Shown in pieces: positions 7,817 through 16,263 of a DNA stretch of 30,251 bases. The notes under the pieces were generated by a model. It was not told the DNA's origin and did no database searches. It saw only the letters and a list, made by a program, of their open reading frames with translations. Position numbers and translations under genes: made by a program. Origin of the DNA: JBPCNH01 sp051001455 (GTDB taxonomy: Bacteria > Actinomycetota > CADDZG01 > WHSQ01); NCBI GenBank assembly GCA_051001455.1, contig JBPCNH010000007.1, forward strand, positions 1 through 30,251. Reading direction: 5' to 3'. Every line of letters begins with the position of its first letter. The stretch's first letter is position 1.

Positions 7817-10651
7817 TCACCACTCGGTGAGCTTCCACACCTCGGGCAGCGATACGGGCTCATCGCCGACCTGGGCGAACAGGGCGGCCGCCTGCTTGGC
7901 ATGCTTCCGGGAGTCCTCCTCCCGGCCGGCAGCATGTAAAAGATCCGCCAGGTTGCTGTGAAGGGCCGCCTGCCGGTGCAGGTCGCCCCGCCTGGAACAT
8001 AGTTCGAGGCCCTGCTGAGCGAGCTCGATGGCGCTCTCGACGTCGCCCAACTGCTTGCGCACCAGCGCCAGGTTATTAAGGGCCGCTATCCGCTCGGCCT
8101 CTTCACCCGGGCCTGCTGCTGCCTCCAAGCTGCGCTCGAGGTGCGTAGCCGCCGTCTCGATACGTCCGCTGCGGCGATCGATCATGCCCAGCAGGTTGAG
8201 AGAACGGGACACCAGCGCCGGATCCTCGTGAGTCTCGGCCACCGAGAGCGCTTCTAGCGCCAGCGCGCCTGCGCGATCCGGCTCCATCGACGTCAGCACG
8301 CGGCTGAGCTCCGCCAGTACCTGCCCGCGTTGCCGGCCGTCTGCCTCCGACGCGGCGAGAGCCTTCTCCAGATGGTTAAGGGCCACGTCACGCTCGCCTC
8401 GACGCAGCCGGACGCTTGCCAACTTGCGCTCGACCTGAGCTTGGGCGGCCTCGTCGGTCAGGGCCGAAGCAGCCGCGTAACTCTCGAGGGCCTGCTCGTA
8501 GCGCCCTAGCAGAACGGCCATATCGCCGGCTGCCTCGTGCAGTACCGGCGTTTCGGGGTGCCCCAGCTCGATGGCCGCGAGATAGTGCTGTAGCGCTTCG
8601 GAATTCGCAAAGAGATAACGAGCAAGATCGCCCGCGTCTCGATGGAAGCGGGCGGCCTCCTCACGACGGCCGGCGCGCTCGAAGTGATACGCAGCGAGCG
8701 ATACGTCTGCTGCGCGACGTTCGGGCCGGCCGGCGAGATGATCGGCCGCCCGACCGTGCAATAGCCGGCGCCGGGCGCTCGAAGCATCCTCGTAGACCAC
8801 CGATCGGATCGTCTCGTGCGTGAAATCGAAAGAGGGCTCGCTCGCCTGCTTCACCTCCGTGATGAGGCCTTTCGCGATCAATTCGTCGAGCGCGTCCACC
8901 ATCTCCTCGTCGCCGCGCCCTCCGGTCGCCTGCACGAGAGCGAGATCGAACGATCGTCCCAAGACGGACGCAGCGGTCATCACCTGGCGCGCCACACCCG
9001 CGACGGCGTCGACCCTGGCGCGAACGATCTGAAGAGCGTCGTCGGGCAAGCCACCCTCGGTGGAACCCTGAGTCACCAGCAGACCGACGTACTCCGATAC
9101 GAAGAACGGGACTCCCTCGCTCTCGATATAGACACGCCGAGCTACATCGTCGGATGCCTCCGGGACGGAGCGTGTCACTAGTTGCAAGACCTCAGCCTCC
9201 TCGAGGCGATCGAGTTTCAGGTGGTCGCCCACCGCGTTGCGGCGCGCATCTGCAACGAGTTTGCGGAGCCTGTGTTCGCGCGGAACGGCCTCGGTCCTCC
9301 ACGTAAGGATCAACAAGACCCGCCCTTCTTTAACCCGCCGCAACATGAACGCCAGCAGATCGACTGAGGTTTCGTCACTCCAATGCAGGTCCTCGAGAAG
9401 GACGAGCGGCAGATCCTCATTGCCGATCGCAACGAGCATGGCCTCCCACACCCGTTCGAAGAAGATCGTCTTGGCGCCGGGGTCGGTCAGAGCAACGGGG
9501 TCGGGCAACGAGTCGCGCAGAGAAACCAGGTCCGGTACGAGGCGCGCCGCTTCGGCCAAGGTGTCGTCGTCCAATCGCTCGAGCCGGCTGGCCGGAGCCT
9601 CAGAGATGATCGAACTGAGCAACCGCGCGATCACGCCGTAGGCATGCTCACGTTCTTCTTCGTGACTCGGCACCTCTACCAATCGTGTGGAATGGAGCGC
9701 CGCCCGGCGCGCCGCCTCATGAACCAGCCGGGTCTTCCCGATACCGGCTTCCCCTTCGAGGAAGATCACCCGCCCTGCCGAGCGGGCACGCTCGATAGCA
9801 TCGGCGAGCAACTGCAACTCGCTGGTTCTCCCGACGAACGGCATCGGTTGTCTTTCGCCGGAGGGATCCGTCGGAACCCTGTCCCTTGCAGGCGCCGACA
9901 GAACTCCGCTACTGATCTGACGCTCCAGCTTGACGGTCCCTTCTAGCGGGGCTACGTCGAGCTCCTCCTTCAACACTTCACTCAACACCCGGAACTGCCT
10001 CAGTGCCCCTTCCCGGTCGCCGTCGAGTGCCAGCAAACGCATCGCCGCTACGTGCGCAGGCTCATGCAGCACGTCGAGAGCGATCCACCGCGTGGCGTGA
10101 GCTAAACCGCGCTGGTAATCACCTCTCGCCTCGTGCATGGCGACCAACCTTTTGAAGACCTGCCCCAGCTCCCGTCGAAGCGCCTCCTCCTCGATCCCTC
10201 TCCATTCCTCGAAGGAAGGACTGTCCTTCAATGAGAAACCGGCCATGAAAGAACCCGGATTCATGTCGGCAGCTCGCTCCAGGAATGCGAGACATCCGTC
10301 GCACGACGTCTCGGCTTTGTGAGGATGCTCATCCGCTTCGTGGACGGCGCGCCTGAAGAAGGTGACATCCACCTCGACCTCGCCGCTGAGCGCCGCCGAT
10401 GAACGATCGACCTCCAGGGCCTCACGTCCGAGCGCGGACCGGATACTCGAGAGCGTTCTCCTCAACGCGCCCCGGCCGCGCTCTAGATCGGCCTCCGGCC
10501 ATAAGAACGAGACCAGTTCGTCACGGGGCTGGGGGCGCGCCGTGACGCCGAGGTAAGCAAGCAGCGCAAGCGCCTTACGGGTATCGAAAGTGACACGGCC
10601 CTCGGCCCCACGAACGGAGGGAGAACCGAAGAGCTGAACCTTGATCGTCAC
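7817..10651 (-). CDS. SARP/BTAD-type transcriptional activator with AAA ATPase and TPR-like tail
   Basis: A 944-residue cytoplasmic regulator of the AfsR/SARP-LuxR ATPase kind. Residues 1-95 form an OmpR-like winged-helix region (start MTIKVQLFGSPSV; 'RKALALLAYLGV'; 'FLWPEADLERGRGALRRTLS'). Residues 96-245 form a BTAD-like helical domain. 'PFVGRTSELQLL' opens an AAA_16 ATPase with Walker A 'GEAGIGKTRL' near residue 300 and Walker B 'LVLLEDLHWSDE' near 420. The C-terminal third is Ala-rich helical repeats of TPR type. The start codon is GTG at 10651. It lies upstream of and codirectional with the seven-gene membrane array, so it is the natural candidate activator of that array, but this is inferred from position only. 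Confidence 0.85.
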   Translation of the reverse strand: MTIKVQLFGSPSVRGAEGRVTFDTRKALALLAYLGVTARPQPRDELVSFLWPEADLERGRGALRRTLSSIRSALGREALEVDRSSAALSGEVEVDVTFFRRAVHEADEHPHKAETSCDGCLAFLERAADMNPGSFMAGFSLKDSPSFEEWRGIEEEALRRELGQVFKRLVAMHEARGDYQRGLAHATRWIALDVLHEPAHVAAMRLLALDGDREGALRQFRVLSEVLKEELDVAPLEGTVKLERQISSGVLSAPARDRVPTDPSGERQPMPFVGRTSELQLLADAIERARSAGRVIFLEGEAGIGKTRLVHEAARRAALHSTRLVEVPSHEEEREHAYGVIARLLSSIISEAPASRLERLDDDTLAEAARLVPDLVSLRDSLPDPVALTDPGAKTIFFERVWEAMLVAIGNEDLPLVLLEDLHWSDETSVDLLAFMLRRVKEGRVLLILTWRTEAVPREHRLRKLVADARRNAVGDHLKLDRLEEAEVLQLVTRSVPEASDDVARRVYIESEGVPFFVSEYVGLLVTQGSTEGGLPDDALQIVRARVDAVAGVARQVMTAASVLGRSFDLALVQATGGRGDEEMVDALDELIAKGLITEVKQASEPSFDFTHETIRSVVYEDASSARRRLLHGRAADHLAGRPERRAADVSLAAYHFERAGRREEAARFHRDAGDLARYLFANSEALQHYLAAIELGHPETPVLHEAAGDMAVLLGRYEQALESYAAASALTDEAAQAQVERKLASVRLRRGERDVALNHLEKALAASEADGRQRGQVLAELSRVLTSMEPDRAGALALEALSVAETHEDPALVSRSLNLLGMIDRRSGRIETAATHLERSLEAAAGPGEEAERIAALNNLALVRKQLGDVESAIELAQQGLELCSRRGDLHRQAALHSNLADLLHAAGREEDSRKHAKQAAALFAQVGDEPVSLPEVWKLTEW

Positions 10652-10835
10652 GCGTCTTTGAGCGCGGTCGAAATGGCGATGCGGGTCTTCCTCTTCATCT
10701 TCCCGATGATGCCTCGCCCCCTATGCACCTGCGACGGCTCGATCGAACAGCTGGCATCAGGGTATCGGGCGAGCGGGACCGGTCATCCCGGGTCGAAGGT
10801 GCACTCGTCCCCCGGCCGGCGGGATCAAGCGGACG

Positions 10836-10979
10836 CTAACCCTCGGAAGCGAGCATCCTCTCGTACTGGTCATCGAGAGAGCTGAACAGGCGATTGGCCG
10901 CCATCGTCTCGTGCGTCGCTACGTCTGCGAGAAGGCGCTCCTCCCCTCCGGGCAGCTTGTCGACGATGAGAGCGATGCG
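10836..10979 (-). pseudogene. Orphan coding-like tail, no start codon
   Basis: A 47-codon open stretch with strongly coding-like codon use reads from 'RIALIVDKLPGGEERLL' to '...DQYERMLASEG' and ends in TAG. An in-frame TAG stands directly before it at 10980-10982, and there is no plausible full-length start inside (the only ATGs are late, at codon 26 and beyond). It looks like the C-terminal remnant of a lost gene. I do not recognise the family. The rest of the 10652-11053 gap shows nothing I can name. Confidence 0.3.
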
Positions 10980-11053
10980 CTATGGCTCCCTAGAAACACC
11001 GAGATCTATGTCGGGAAGTGGTTAGTGGGGAGCCGTATTCCGGCACGAAAACG

Positions 11054-11806
11054 TTAGGCGAGGAGGGCGGCGCCCCCGTCGATCGTGATCGTCTGGCCGG
11101 TGGTCATCGTCGCTTCATCGCTGCAGAGCCACGCGACCGTGCCGGCGATGTCTGTAGGGTCGACCAGACGGCCTGCGGGCGTCTTGTCTCTGGCCGCGGC
11201 CAGCATCTCGGCACGCATCGGGAAATGGCGCAGAGCCTCGGTGTCGACGACGCCCGGCGACACCGCGTTCACCCGCACCGCCGGGGCCAGCTCGACCGCC
11301 AAGTAGCGGACGAGTGATTCGAGCGCTGCTTTCGAAGCCCCCACCGCGGCGTAGCCGGGCAGCACGTGACCCGCACCTTGGCTGGATAGCGCGACGACGC
11401 TGCCGCCTTCGGTCATCAAGCCCGCGGCGCGCTGGGCGCCCAGCAACAGTGGGCGCGCATTGGTGTTCATGCTCCAGTCGAAATGGCGGGCGGTGAGCTC
11501 TCCGAGCGGCTTGATCACTCCCGAAGCGGCGTTCGAGATGAAGAAGTCCACCCGTCCGAACACTTCCGCGATCTCATCGAACCAGCGGCCGATGTTGTCC
11601 GGCTCCCCGAGGTGAACCTTGCTTACGAGGACCTTGACCCCTCGTCCCTCGAGCTCGGCCGCGGTGGCGCGGGCCGCGTCGCCGTTGCGTACGTAGCACA
11701 GTGCCACCGACGCCCCTTCGGAGGTGAACCTCTCGGCCACGGCGCGCCCGATCCCCCGCGTCCCGCCAGAGATCACTGCAACCTTGTCCTCGAAGCGCCG
11801 GCTCAT
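11054..11806 (-). CDS. fabL: Enoyl-[acyl-carrier-protein] reductase, FabL type
   Basis: A short-chain dehydrogenase of 250 residues that reduces trans-2-enoyl-ACP with NAD(P)H in the last step of each FASII cycle. It has the Rossmann motif 'GGTRGIG' (residues 14-20). The catalytic pair is spaced Tyr152-x6-Lys159 ('GYAAVGASK'), the spacing of enoyl reductases rather than the YxxxK of FabG. FabL-like signatures are 'NAASGVIKPLGEL', 'NTNARPLLLGAQ', 'LVRYLAVELAP', 'VDTEALRHFP' and 'DKTPAGRLVD'. The ATG at 11806 is preceded by an AGGGA Shine-Dalgarno site and overlaps the stop of a 23-codon mini-ORF (ATGA). It is the last gene of the fab operon. No FabI or InhA is in the window. Confidence 0.85.
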   Translation of the reverse strand: MSRRFEDKVAVISGGTRGIGRAVAERFTSEGASVALCYVRNGDAARATAAELEGRGVKVLVSKVHLGEPDNIGRWFDEIAEVFGRVDFFISNAASGVIKPLGELTARHFDWSMNTNARPLLLGAQRAAGLMTEGGSVVALSSQGAGHVLPGYAAVGASKAALESLVRYLAVELAPAVRVNAVSPGVVDTEALRHFPMRAEMLAAARDKTPAGRLVDPTDIAGTVAWLCSDEATMTTGQTITIDGGAALLA

Positions 11807-11874
11807 GATGCGTTCCCTGCGGAGCGGGATCTTCCGGAGAGCGTCGCGACCTTGTCCACGAAGCGGCGGCTCAT
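11803..11874 (-). other. 23-codon mini-ORF duplicating the fabL start, coupled on both sides
   Basis: ATG 11874 overlaps the fabF stop (ATGA), and its own TGA overlaps the fabL ATG (ATGA). It encodes MSRRFVDKVATLSG and then nine unrelated residues. fabL starts MSRRFEDKVAVISG. The first 41 bases of the two are about 80% identical. The two starts are 68 bases apart, so this is not an in-frame extension. It is either the 5' ghost of a duplicated fabL or a true coupling peptide that keeps ribosomes moving from fabF to fabL. Confidence 0.5.
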
Positions 11875-13100
11875 GAGGCTCGTCCGAAGGCGAGACAAGC
11901 GTTCTGTCCACCGAACCCGAACGAGTTCGACAACACCAGGTTCAGATCGTCAACCCGGCGCGGTCCATCGGCGACATAGTCGAGGTCGCACTCGGGATCG
12001 TCTTGTTCTAGGTTGATCGTGCCCGGCGCCACACCGTGGAGCAAGGCCAGAACACTCGCTGCGGCCTCGACCGCGCCCGCCGCGCCCAGGAGGTGACCGG
12101 TCTGCGACTTGATCGAGCTCGTGGGGATCCTCTTCGATTCGGTTCCGAGTGCACGTTTGATCGCCACCGTCTCGATCCTGTCGTTGAAAGGCGTCGAGGT
12201 TCCATGCGCATTGATGTAGTCGACATCGGAAGGCGTCGCACCGGCACTTCGCAGGGCGGCCTCGATCGCCAGCACCGCACCGGCCCCTTCAGGATCGGGC
12301 TGTGTGACGTGATGTGCATCGGCCGAGGCTCCGTAGCCACGGAGATGCGCCAGGGCCCGTGCGCCCCGCCGCTCGGCGTGGCTCCTCTCTTCGAGGACGA
12401 GGACCCCGGCCCCCTCGCCGATCACGAATCCATCCCGGCCTTCGGCGAAGGGACGCGACGCTGCGGTGGGGTCGTCGTTGCGGGTGGACAGTGCTCCCAT
12501 CCGGGCGAAAGCGGCCACCGCGAGCGGAGTGATCGCCGCCTCGGTGCCGCCTGCGAGGACGGCATCGGCCCCTCCGGTAGCGATGACTCGCCAGGCCTCC
12601 CCGATCGCATGAGCGCCGGTGGCGCACGCCGAGGACGGCGCGAAGTTCGGCCCCCGCAGGCCGTGGCGCATCGCGACCGCTGCTGCGGCGGCGTTCGGCA
12701 TCAGTTTCGGAACCATGTAGGGGCTCACCCGGCGCGCCCCGCCGCTCTGGAAACGCTCATGTTCGTGCTCGATCGTCGAGAGCCCGCCGATCCCCGATCC
12801 GATCACCACTCCGGTGCGATCGGCCTGGGGTGAAGCGAAGCCCGCGTCCTCCAGAGCCAGATCGCCGGCGATCAACGCCAGCTGCGTGAAGCGATCGGTG
12901 CGCGCGATGTCACGGCGATCGAGATACCGCTCGACATCGATATCGACCTCGCACGAGATCCGCACCGGTAGCTCGGCCGGGTCGAAAGATCGCATCGGAG
13001 CGGCGCCGGAGCGGCGCGCCATGATCGAGTCCCAGAAGGCGTCCCGGCCGATCCCGATCGGAGACACGATCCCAAGGCCCGTGACGACGACCTCTCTCAT
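11871..13100 (-). CDS. fabF: 3-oxoacyl-ACP synthase II
   Basis: A 409-residue elongating condensing enzyme (KAS II) that joins malonyl-ACP to acyl-ACP. The Cys-His-His triad is visible: Cys159 in 'PSSACATGAHAIG', His299 in 'INAHGTSTPFND' and His336 in 'KSQTGHLLGAAG' (with Lys331). The N-terminal 'VVVTGLGIVSPIG' and C-terminal 'LSNSFGFGGQNACLAF' are typical of the family. A longer frame goes back to 13193, but the ATG at 13100 starts the conserved protein and overlaps the acpP stop by 4 bases. Confidence 0.95.
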   Translation of the reverse strand: MREVVVTGLGIVSPIGIGRDAFWDSIMARRSGAAPMRSFDPAELPVRISCEVDIDVERYLDRRDIARTDRFTQLALIAGDLALEDAGFASPQADRTGVVIGSGIGGLSTIEHEHERFQSGGARRVSPYMVPKLMPNAAAAAVAMRHGLRGPNFAPSSACATGAHAIGEAWRVIATGGADAVLAGGTEAAITPLAVAAFARMGALSTRNDDPTAASRPFAEGRDGFVIGEGAGVLVLEERSHAERRGARALAHLRGYGASADAHHVTQPDPEGAGAVLAIEAALRSAGATPSDVDYINAHGTSTPFNDRIETVAIKRALGTESKRIPTSSIKSQTGHLLGAAGAVEAAASVLALLHGVAPGTINLEQDDPECDLDYVADGPRRVDDLNLVLSNSFGFGGQNACLAFGRAS

Positions 13101-13348
13101 ACCGTTGCCGAGGTCTTGCGCTCGATCAATTCGACGGCGTCTCGTACCGTGCGAAGCTGCTCGACCTCGGAATCGGGGATCTCGATCCCCCACTTCTCTT
13201 CCAGCGCGACCGTCAGTTCCATGGTGTCGAGTGAATCGAGCCCGACGTCCCGTCCCAGTTCAGCATCGAGTGAGATCACCTCAGGCTCGAGCCCGCGCTC
13301 GATGAGGTGACCTTTCAGACTCTCGAAGATCTCTTGTCGTGCTGCCAT
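13097..13348 (-). CDS. acpP: Acyl carrier protein
   Basis: An 83-residue acidic four-helix ACP that carries growing acyl chains on 4'-phosphopantetheine. The attachment serine is Ser39 in 'DVGLDSLDTMEL'. Length is normal for AcpP, with a short basic C-terminal tail (ERKTSATV). A strong AAGGAGG Shine-Dalgarno site sits about 5 bases before ATG 13348. The gene lies 16 bases after fabG and overlaps fabF by 4 bases. The AcpS that would activate it is encoded divergently at 17192. Confidence 0.95.
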   Translation of the reverse strand: MAARQEIFESLKGHLIERGLEPEVISLDAELGRDVGLDSLDTMELTVALEEKWGIEIPDSEVEQLRTVRDAVELIERKTSATV

Positions 13349-13364
13349 ACCTTCCTCCTTGTCC

Positions 13365-14102
13365 TCAGGCGGTCATGCCGCCATCAATCACGAATACAGC
13401 TCCGGTAGTGGTTGACGCGTCGTCCCCGCATAGCCACCGCACGCACGAGGCGATCTCTGCCGGGGCTATCGCCCGGCGCGCCGGAACCCCGTCCAGCAAC
13501 CGCTCCTTGGCATCCGGGCTGAGGTCCGCCAGCAGCTCGGTCTCGACCGGCCCGGGAGCCACCGCGTTCACGGTGATGCCTTTAGCGGCGACCTCACGAG
13601 CAACGGTCTTGGTGAAACCGATCAGCCCGGCCTTCGCGGCCGAGTAGTTCGCCTGCCCGGGACTACCGTGCAATCCCGCAACCGACGAGATATTGACGAT
13701 GCGCCCGGAGCGCTGTCGCAACATCGTGCGCAGGGCACGGCGGGTGCAGGAGAAGGCGCCGTACAGGTTCGTGCGCAGGACAAGATCCCAGGATGCGTCG
13801 CTCATCTTGATGGCCAGGCCGTCGGACCGGGTACCGGCGTTGTTAACGAGACACCCGATGGGCCCGAGCCGCTCCTCCACCTCGGCGAACATCCCGGCGA
13901 CCTGCTCCGGATCGGTCACGTCGGCCTGGACGCATATCGCTTCGCCGGCAGCGTTCTCGATCGCCGCCACCACAGACTTGGCGGCTTCGACGTCGCTGCG
14001 GTAGTTCACCGCCACCGGACCGTCCTGGGCGAGTGCCAGCGAGATGGCCCGCCCGATGCCGCGCGATCCCCCGGTGACGAGAGCGACCCCGGGCCTAGAC
14101 AT
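13365..14102 (-). CDS. fabG: 3-oxoacyl-ACP reductase
   Basis: A 245-residue short-chain dehydrogenase that reduces 3-oxoacyl-ACP with NADPH. It has 'TGGSRGIGRAI' (nucleotide binding), 'NNAGTRSDGLAIKM', and the catalytic set Asn112, Ser140, Tyr153, Lys157 ('YSAAK', normal YxxxK spacing), with 'VNAVAPGPVETEL' and 'TGAVFVIDGG' at the end. The open frame extends to 14249, but ATG 14102 (MSRPGVALVTGG) gives the usual FabG length and an 8-base overlap with fabH. Confidence 0.93.
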   Translation of the reverse strand: MSRPGVALVTGGSRGIGRAISLALAQDGPVAVNYRSDVEAAKSVVAAIENAAGEAICVQADVTDPEQVAGMFAEVEERLGPIGCLVNNAGTRSDGLAIKMSDASWDLVLRTNLYGAFSCTRRALRTMLRQRSGRIVNISSVAGLHGSPGQANYSAAKAGLIGFTKTVAREVAAKGITVNAVAPGPVETELLADLSPDAKERLLDGVPARRAIAPAEIASCVRWLCGDDASTTTGAVFVIDGGMTA

Positions 14103-15081
14103 GGACCAAGGCTCCATCCGCGGAGCTCCGGAGATCCGGCTCGGCGATCCCCCACAAGACGGCGCAGCCGCTCCAGACCAGCCCCGCGCCGACCGAGGCC
14201 AGCACCGCGGTGTCTCCAAGAGCGAGACGTCCGGCAGAGCGCGCCTCATGCAACGCGATCGGCACCGACGCGGCCGAGGTGTTGCCGCGGCGCGCGATAT
14301 TGCTCATCACCTTGGCCGGGTCGAGCTCCAAGCGGTCGCACAGCGCGCGGGTGATCCGCTCGTTCGCCTGATGCGGGATGAAGAGGCCGACGTCCTCCAG
14401 TGTCAGTCCGGCGCGCTCGGTGACATCTTTGATAACGGCCGCCATGGCGTCGATGGCTCTGCGATAGACCTCACGACCCTGCATCTCGAGGAGCCCGGTG
14501 GCGCGATCGGTTCGCAGGATCTCGGCATGCTCGCCCGCCGACCCGAATACGAAAGGCCCGATCCGGCCCGGCGCGCCCGCTTCGAGTACGACGGCACCGG
14601 CGCCGTCGCCGAACAACGGATTGATCTTGGGATCCGCCGGATCGGTGATGCGCGACATGACTTCGGACCCGATCACCAGCGCGCGGTGTGCATCGCCGGT
14701 GGCAAGGATGCCCGCTGCGGCCGACAACGCCGATAGGAACCCATTGCAGGCGGCGCCTACGTCGAAGGCGCCTGCCGACCCGATCCCAAGCGACGACGCG
14801 ACGCCTGGGGCCAGCGGAGGAAGCGATCGCTCGGCGGTGCAGGTCGCCACGAGAACGAGATCTATGTCCCCCGGGTCCACCTCTGCGTCAAGAAGTGCAG
14901 CGCGGCCCGCAGAGGTCGCCAGCGAATGCACGGACTCGTCGAGCTCGGCGATGCGGCGCGCAACTATCCCCGTGCGTTGCTCTATCCACGTGTCGTCGAC
15001 CCCTGCCGTGGTTCCTATGACCTCGTTGGTCACCTCGCGGCGCGGCAGCGCGATGCCGGTCCCGGTGATCCCGGCGGTCAC
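14095..15081 (-). CDS. fabH: 3-oxoacyl-ACP synthase III
   Basis: A 328-residue KAS III that starts fatty acid synthesis by condensing an acyl-CoA with malonyl-ACP. The triad is Cys112 in 'DVGAACNGFLSAL', His237 in 'FIPHQANERI' and Asn267 in 'NIARRGNTSAAS'. 'DTWIEQRTGI' is the FabH N-terminal signature. The GTG at 15081 makes a GTGA overlap with the preceding gene and gives a standard-length protein. The longer frame to 15231 adds 50 low-complexity residues and is not preferred. Confidence 0.93.
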   Translation of the reverse strand: MTAGITGTGIALPRREVTNEVIGTTAGVDDTWIEQRTGIVARRIAELDESVHSLATSAGRAALLDAEVDPGDIDLVLVATCTAERSLPPLAPGVASSLGIGSAGAFDVGAACNGFLSALSAAAGILATGDAHRALVIGSEVMSRITDPADPKINPLFGDGAGAVVLEAGAPGRIGPFVFGSAGEHAEILRTDRATGLLEMQGREVYRRAIDAMAAVIKDVTERAGLTLEDVGLFIPHQANERITRALCDRLELDPAKVMSNIARRGNTSAASVPIALHEARSAGRLALGDTAVLASVGAGLVWSGCAVLWGIAEPDLRSSADGALVHV

Positions 15082-15365
15082 GAACGCACCCAGAACAACG
15101 CGTCGTGGCGACGCACCGGTTGTCCCGCCAGCGCCACCATGCCCATCAGCCAACCCCGGAACGGACAGACGACTTCTACATCCTCCTTGCCGGTGCGGAC
15201 CACCCCGAGCGCCTGACCAGGCTCGACCCATTCACCTTCGGTGGTGAAGACCTCTGCAGGGAAGGGATGGAAGCGTCCCGTTGCGGGCGCCACCACCACC
15301 CGCTCGGCCATCGCCACGTCGCGCTCCACGTACGCCATGTCGAACTCGTGGGCTTCAATCGCCAT
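15078..15365 (-). CDS. Small biotinyl/lipoyl-like domain protein in the fab operon
   Basis: A 95-residue protein with the fold signature of a biotinyl/lipoyl carrier domain: 'VVAPATGRFHPF', 'EGEWVEPGQALGVVRTGK', 'CPFRGWLMGMVALAGQPV', and an ending 'DALFWVR'. Lys60 falls exactly where the modified lysine sits (eight residues before the Pro of the 'P-x-x-G' turn), but the usual A/V-M-K-M is replaced by T-G-K-E. Biotinylation is therefore doubtful. It lies between fabD (11-base overlap) and fabH (GTGA overlap), so it is made with the FASII enzymes. It may be a BCCP-like partner of malonyl-CoA supply or a carrier with another modification. No carboxylase genes are in the window. Confidence 0.7.
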   Translation of the reverse strand: MAIEAHEFDMAYVERDVAMAERVVVAPATGRFHPFPAEVFTTEGEWVEPGQALGVVRTGKEDVEVVCPFRGWLMGMVALAGQPVRRHDALFWVRS

Positions 15366-16263
15366 CGCGCGCGCCCGTTCGGGTCAATACCGCTGCTTCC
15401 GGCGCGGAGGTCTCCGGCGTGCCGGCAGCCCGGCATCTCTCGACCAGTCCTTGAAGGACCTCGCCGGGCCCGATGTCGACGAATCCCGTGGCCCCTGCGT
15501 TCGCAGCATGGGCCACCGACCCCCGCCAATCGACGCGGCCGGTCAGCTGCTCCACGAGTCGCTTGCGGATCTCTCCGGGAGCGTTCATGGGACGGGCTGT
15601 GATGTCACTGACGAGCGGGACACGAGGGGACCGGAACTCGGTAGTCATCACGGCCTCTTGGAACGCCCGAGCGGCGCCGGCCATGGAGCGCGAGTGGAAA
15701 GGACCGGTCACCTGAAGGCGGATCGATCTTCCGCCGGCGCGCCGTGCCGCAGCCGCGGCGCTCGCCAGTGCCGGATCCGGGCCCGACAGCACGACCTGTC
15801 CGGGACAGTTGTCGTTCGCGACGCAAGCGCCGGCCGATGCAGCGATGTCTTCCGCTAGTGACAGGTCGATGCCGAGGACGGCGATCATGCCGCCGGGATG
15901 TGCCATCGCTGCGGTTTCCATAGCGTCGGCCCTGGCGCGCACTAATCGCAATACGCCCCTCAGCGAGACCGATCCACCCGCGGCGAGCGCCGAGAGCTGT
16001 CCCAGGCTGTGCCCCGTCAGCATCCCGAAGGACGCCCGGTCATCCCGTGCCGCCCAGCGCGCGAGACTCGCCACCACGATGGCGGGCTGCGCGAGACGCG
16101 TCGGCAGGACGCTCTTGGGGCGGCGGGCGACCCTCCGAACCTCGCGTCTCAGCGGGATCTCGAGGATCTCCTCGGCTCGAGCCACGATCTCCCCGCCGGC
16201 CACAAGCGCGTCGGCTACCTGCGGCGCGACTATCCCCTGCCCGGGGAACATCGCGACCCTCAT
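15355..16263 (-). CDS. fabD: Malonyl CoA-acyl carrier protein transacylase
   Basis: A 302-residue malonyltransferase that moves malonyl groups from CoA to ACP. It has N-terminal 'MFPGQGIVAPQV' (oxyanion loop), nucleophile Ser86 in 'TGHSLGQLSAL', Arg111 in 'VRARADAMETAA', and catalytic His190 in 'GPFHSRSM'. Length is normal. ATG 16263 overlaps the stop of the ECF sigma gene (ATGA), so the sigma factor and the fatty acid genes are one translational unit. Confidence 0.93.
   Translation of the reverse strand: MRVAMFPGQGIVAPQVADALVAGGEIVARAEEILEIPLRREVRRVARRPKSVLPTRLAQPAIVVASLARWAARDDRASFGMLTGHSLGQLSALAAGGSVSLRGVLRLVRARADAMETAAMAHPGGMIAVLGIDLSLAEDIAASAGACVANDNCPGQVVLSGPDPALASAAAAARRAGGRSIRLQVTGPFHSRSMAGAARAFQEAVMTTEFRSPRVPLVSDITARPMNAPGEIRKRLVEQLTGRVDWRGSVAHAANAGATGFVDIGPGEVLQGLVERCRAAGTPETSAPEAAVLTRTGARDGD

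Noticed and set aside
10658..10885. 75-codon plus-strand ORF after the regulator start
   Set aside because: No Shine-Dalgarno site, no recognisable motif, and codon use unlike the neighbours.
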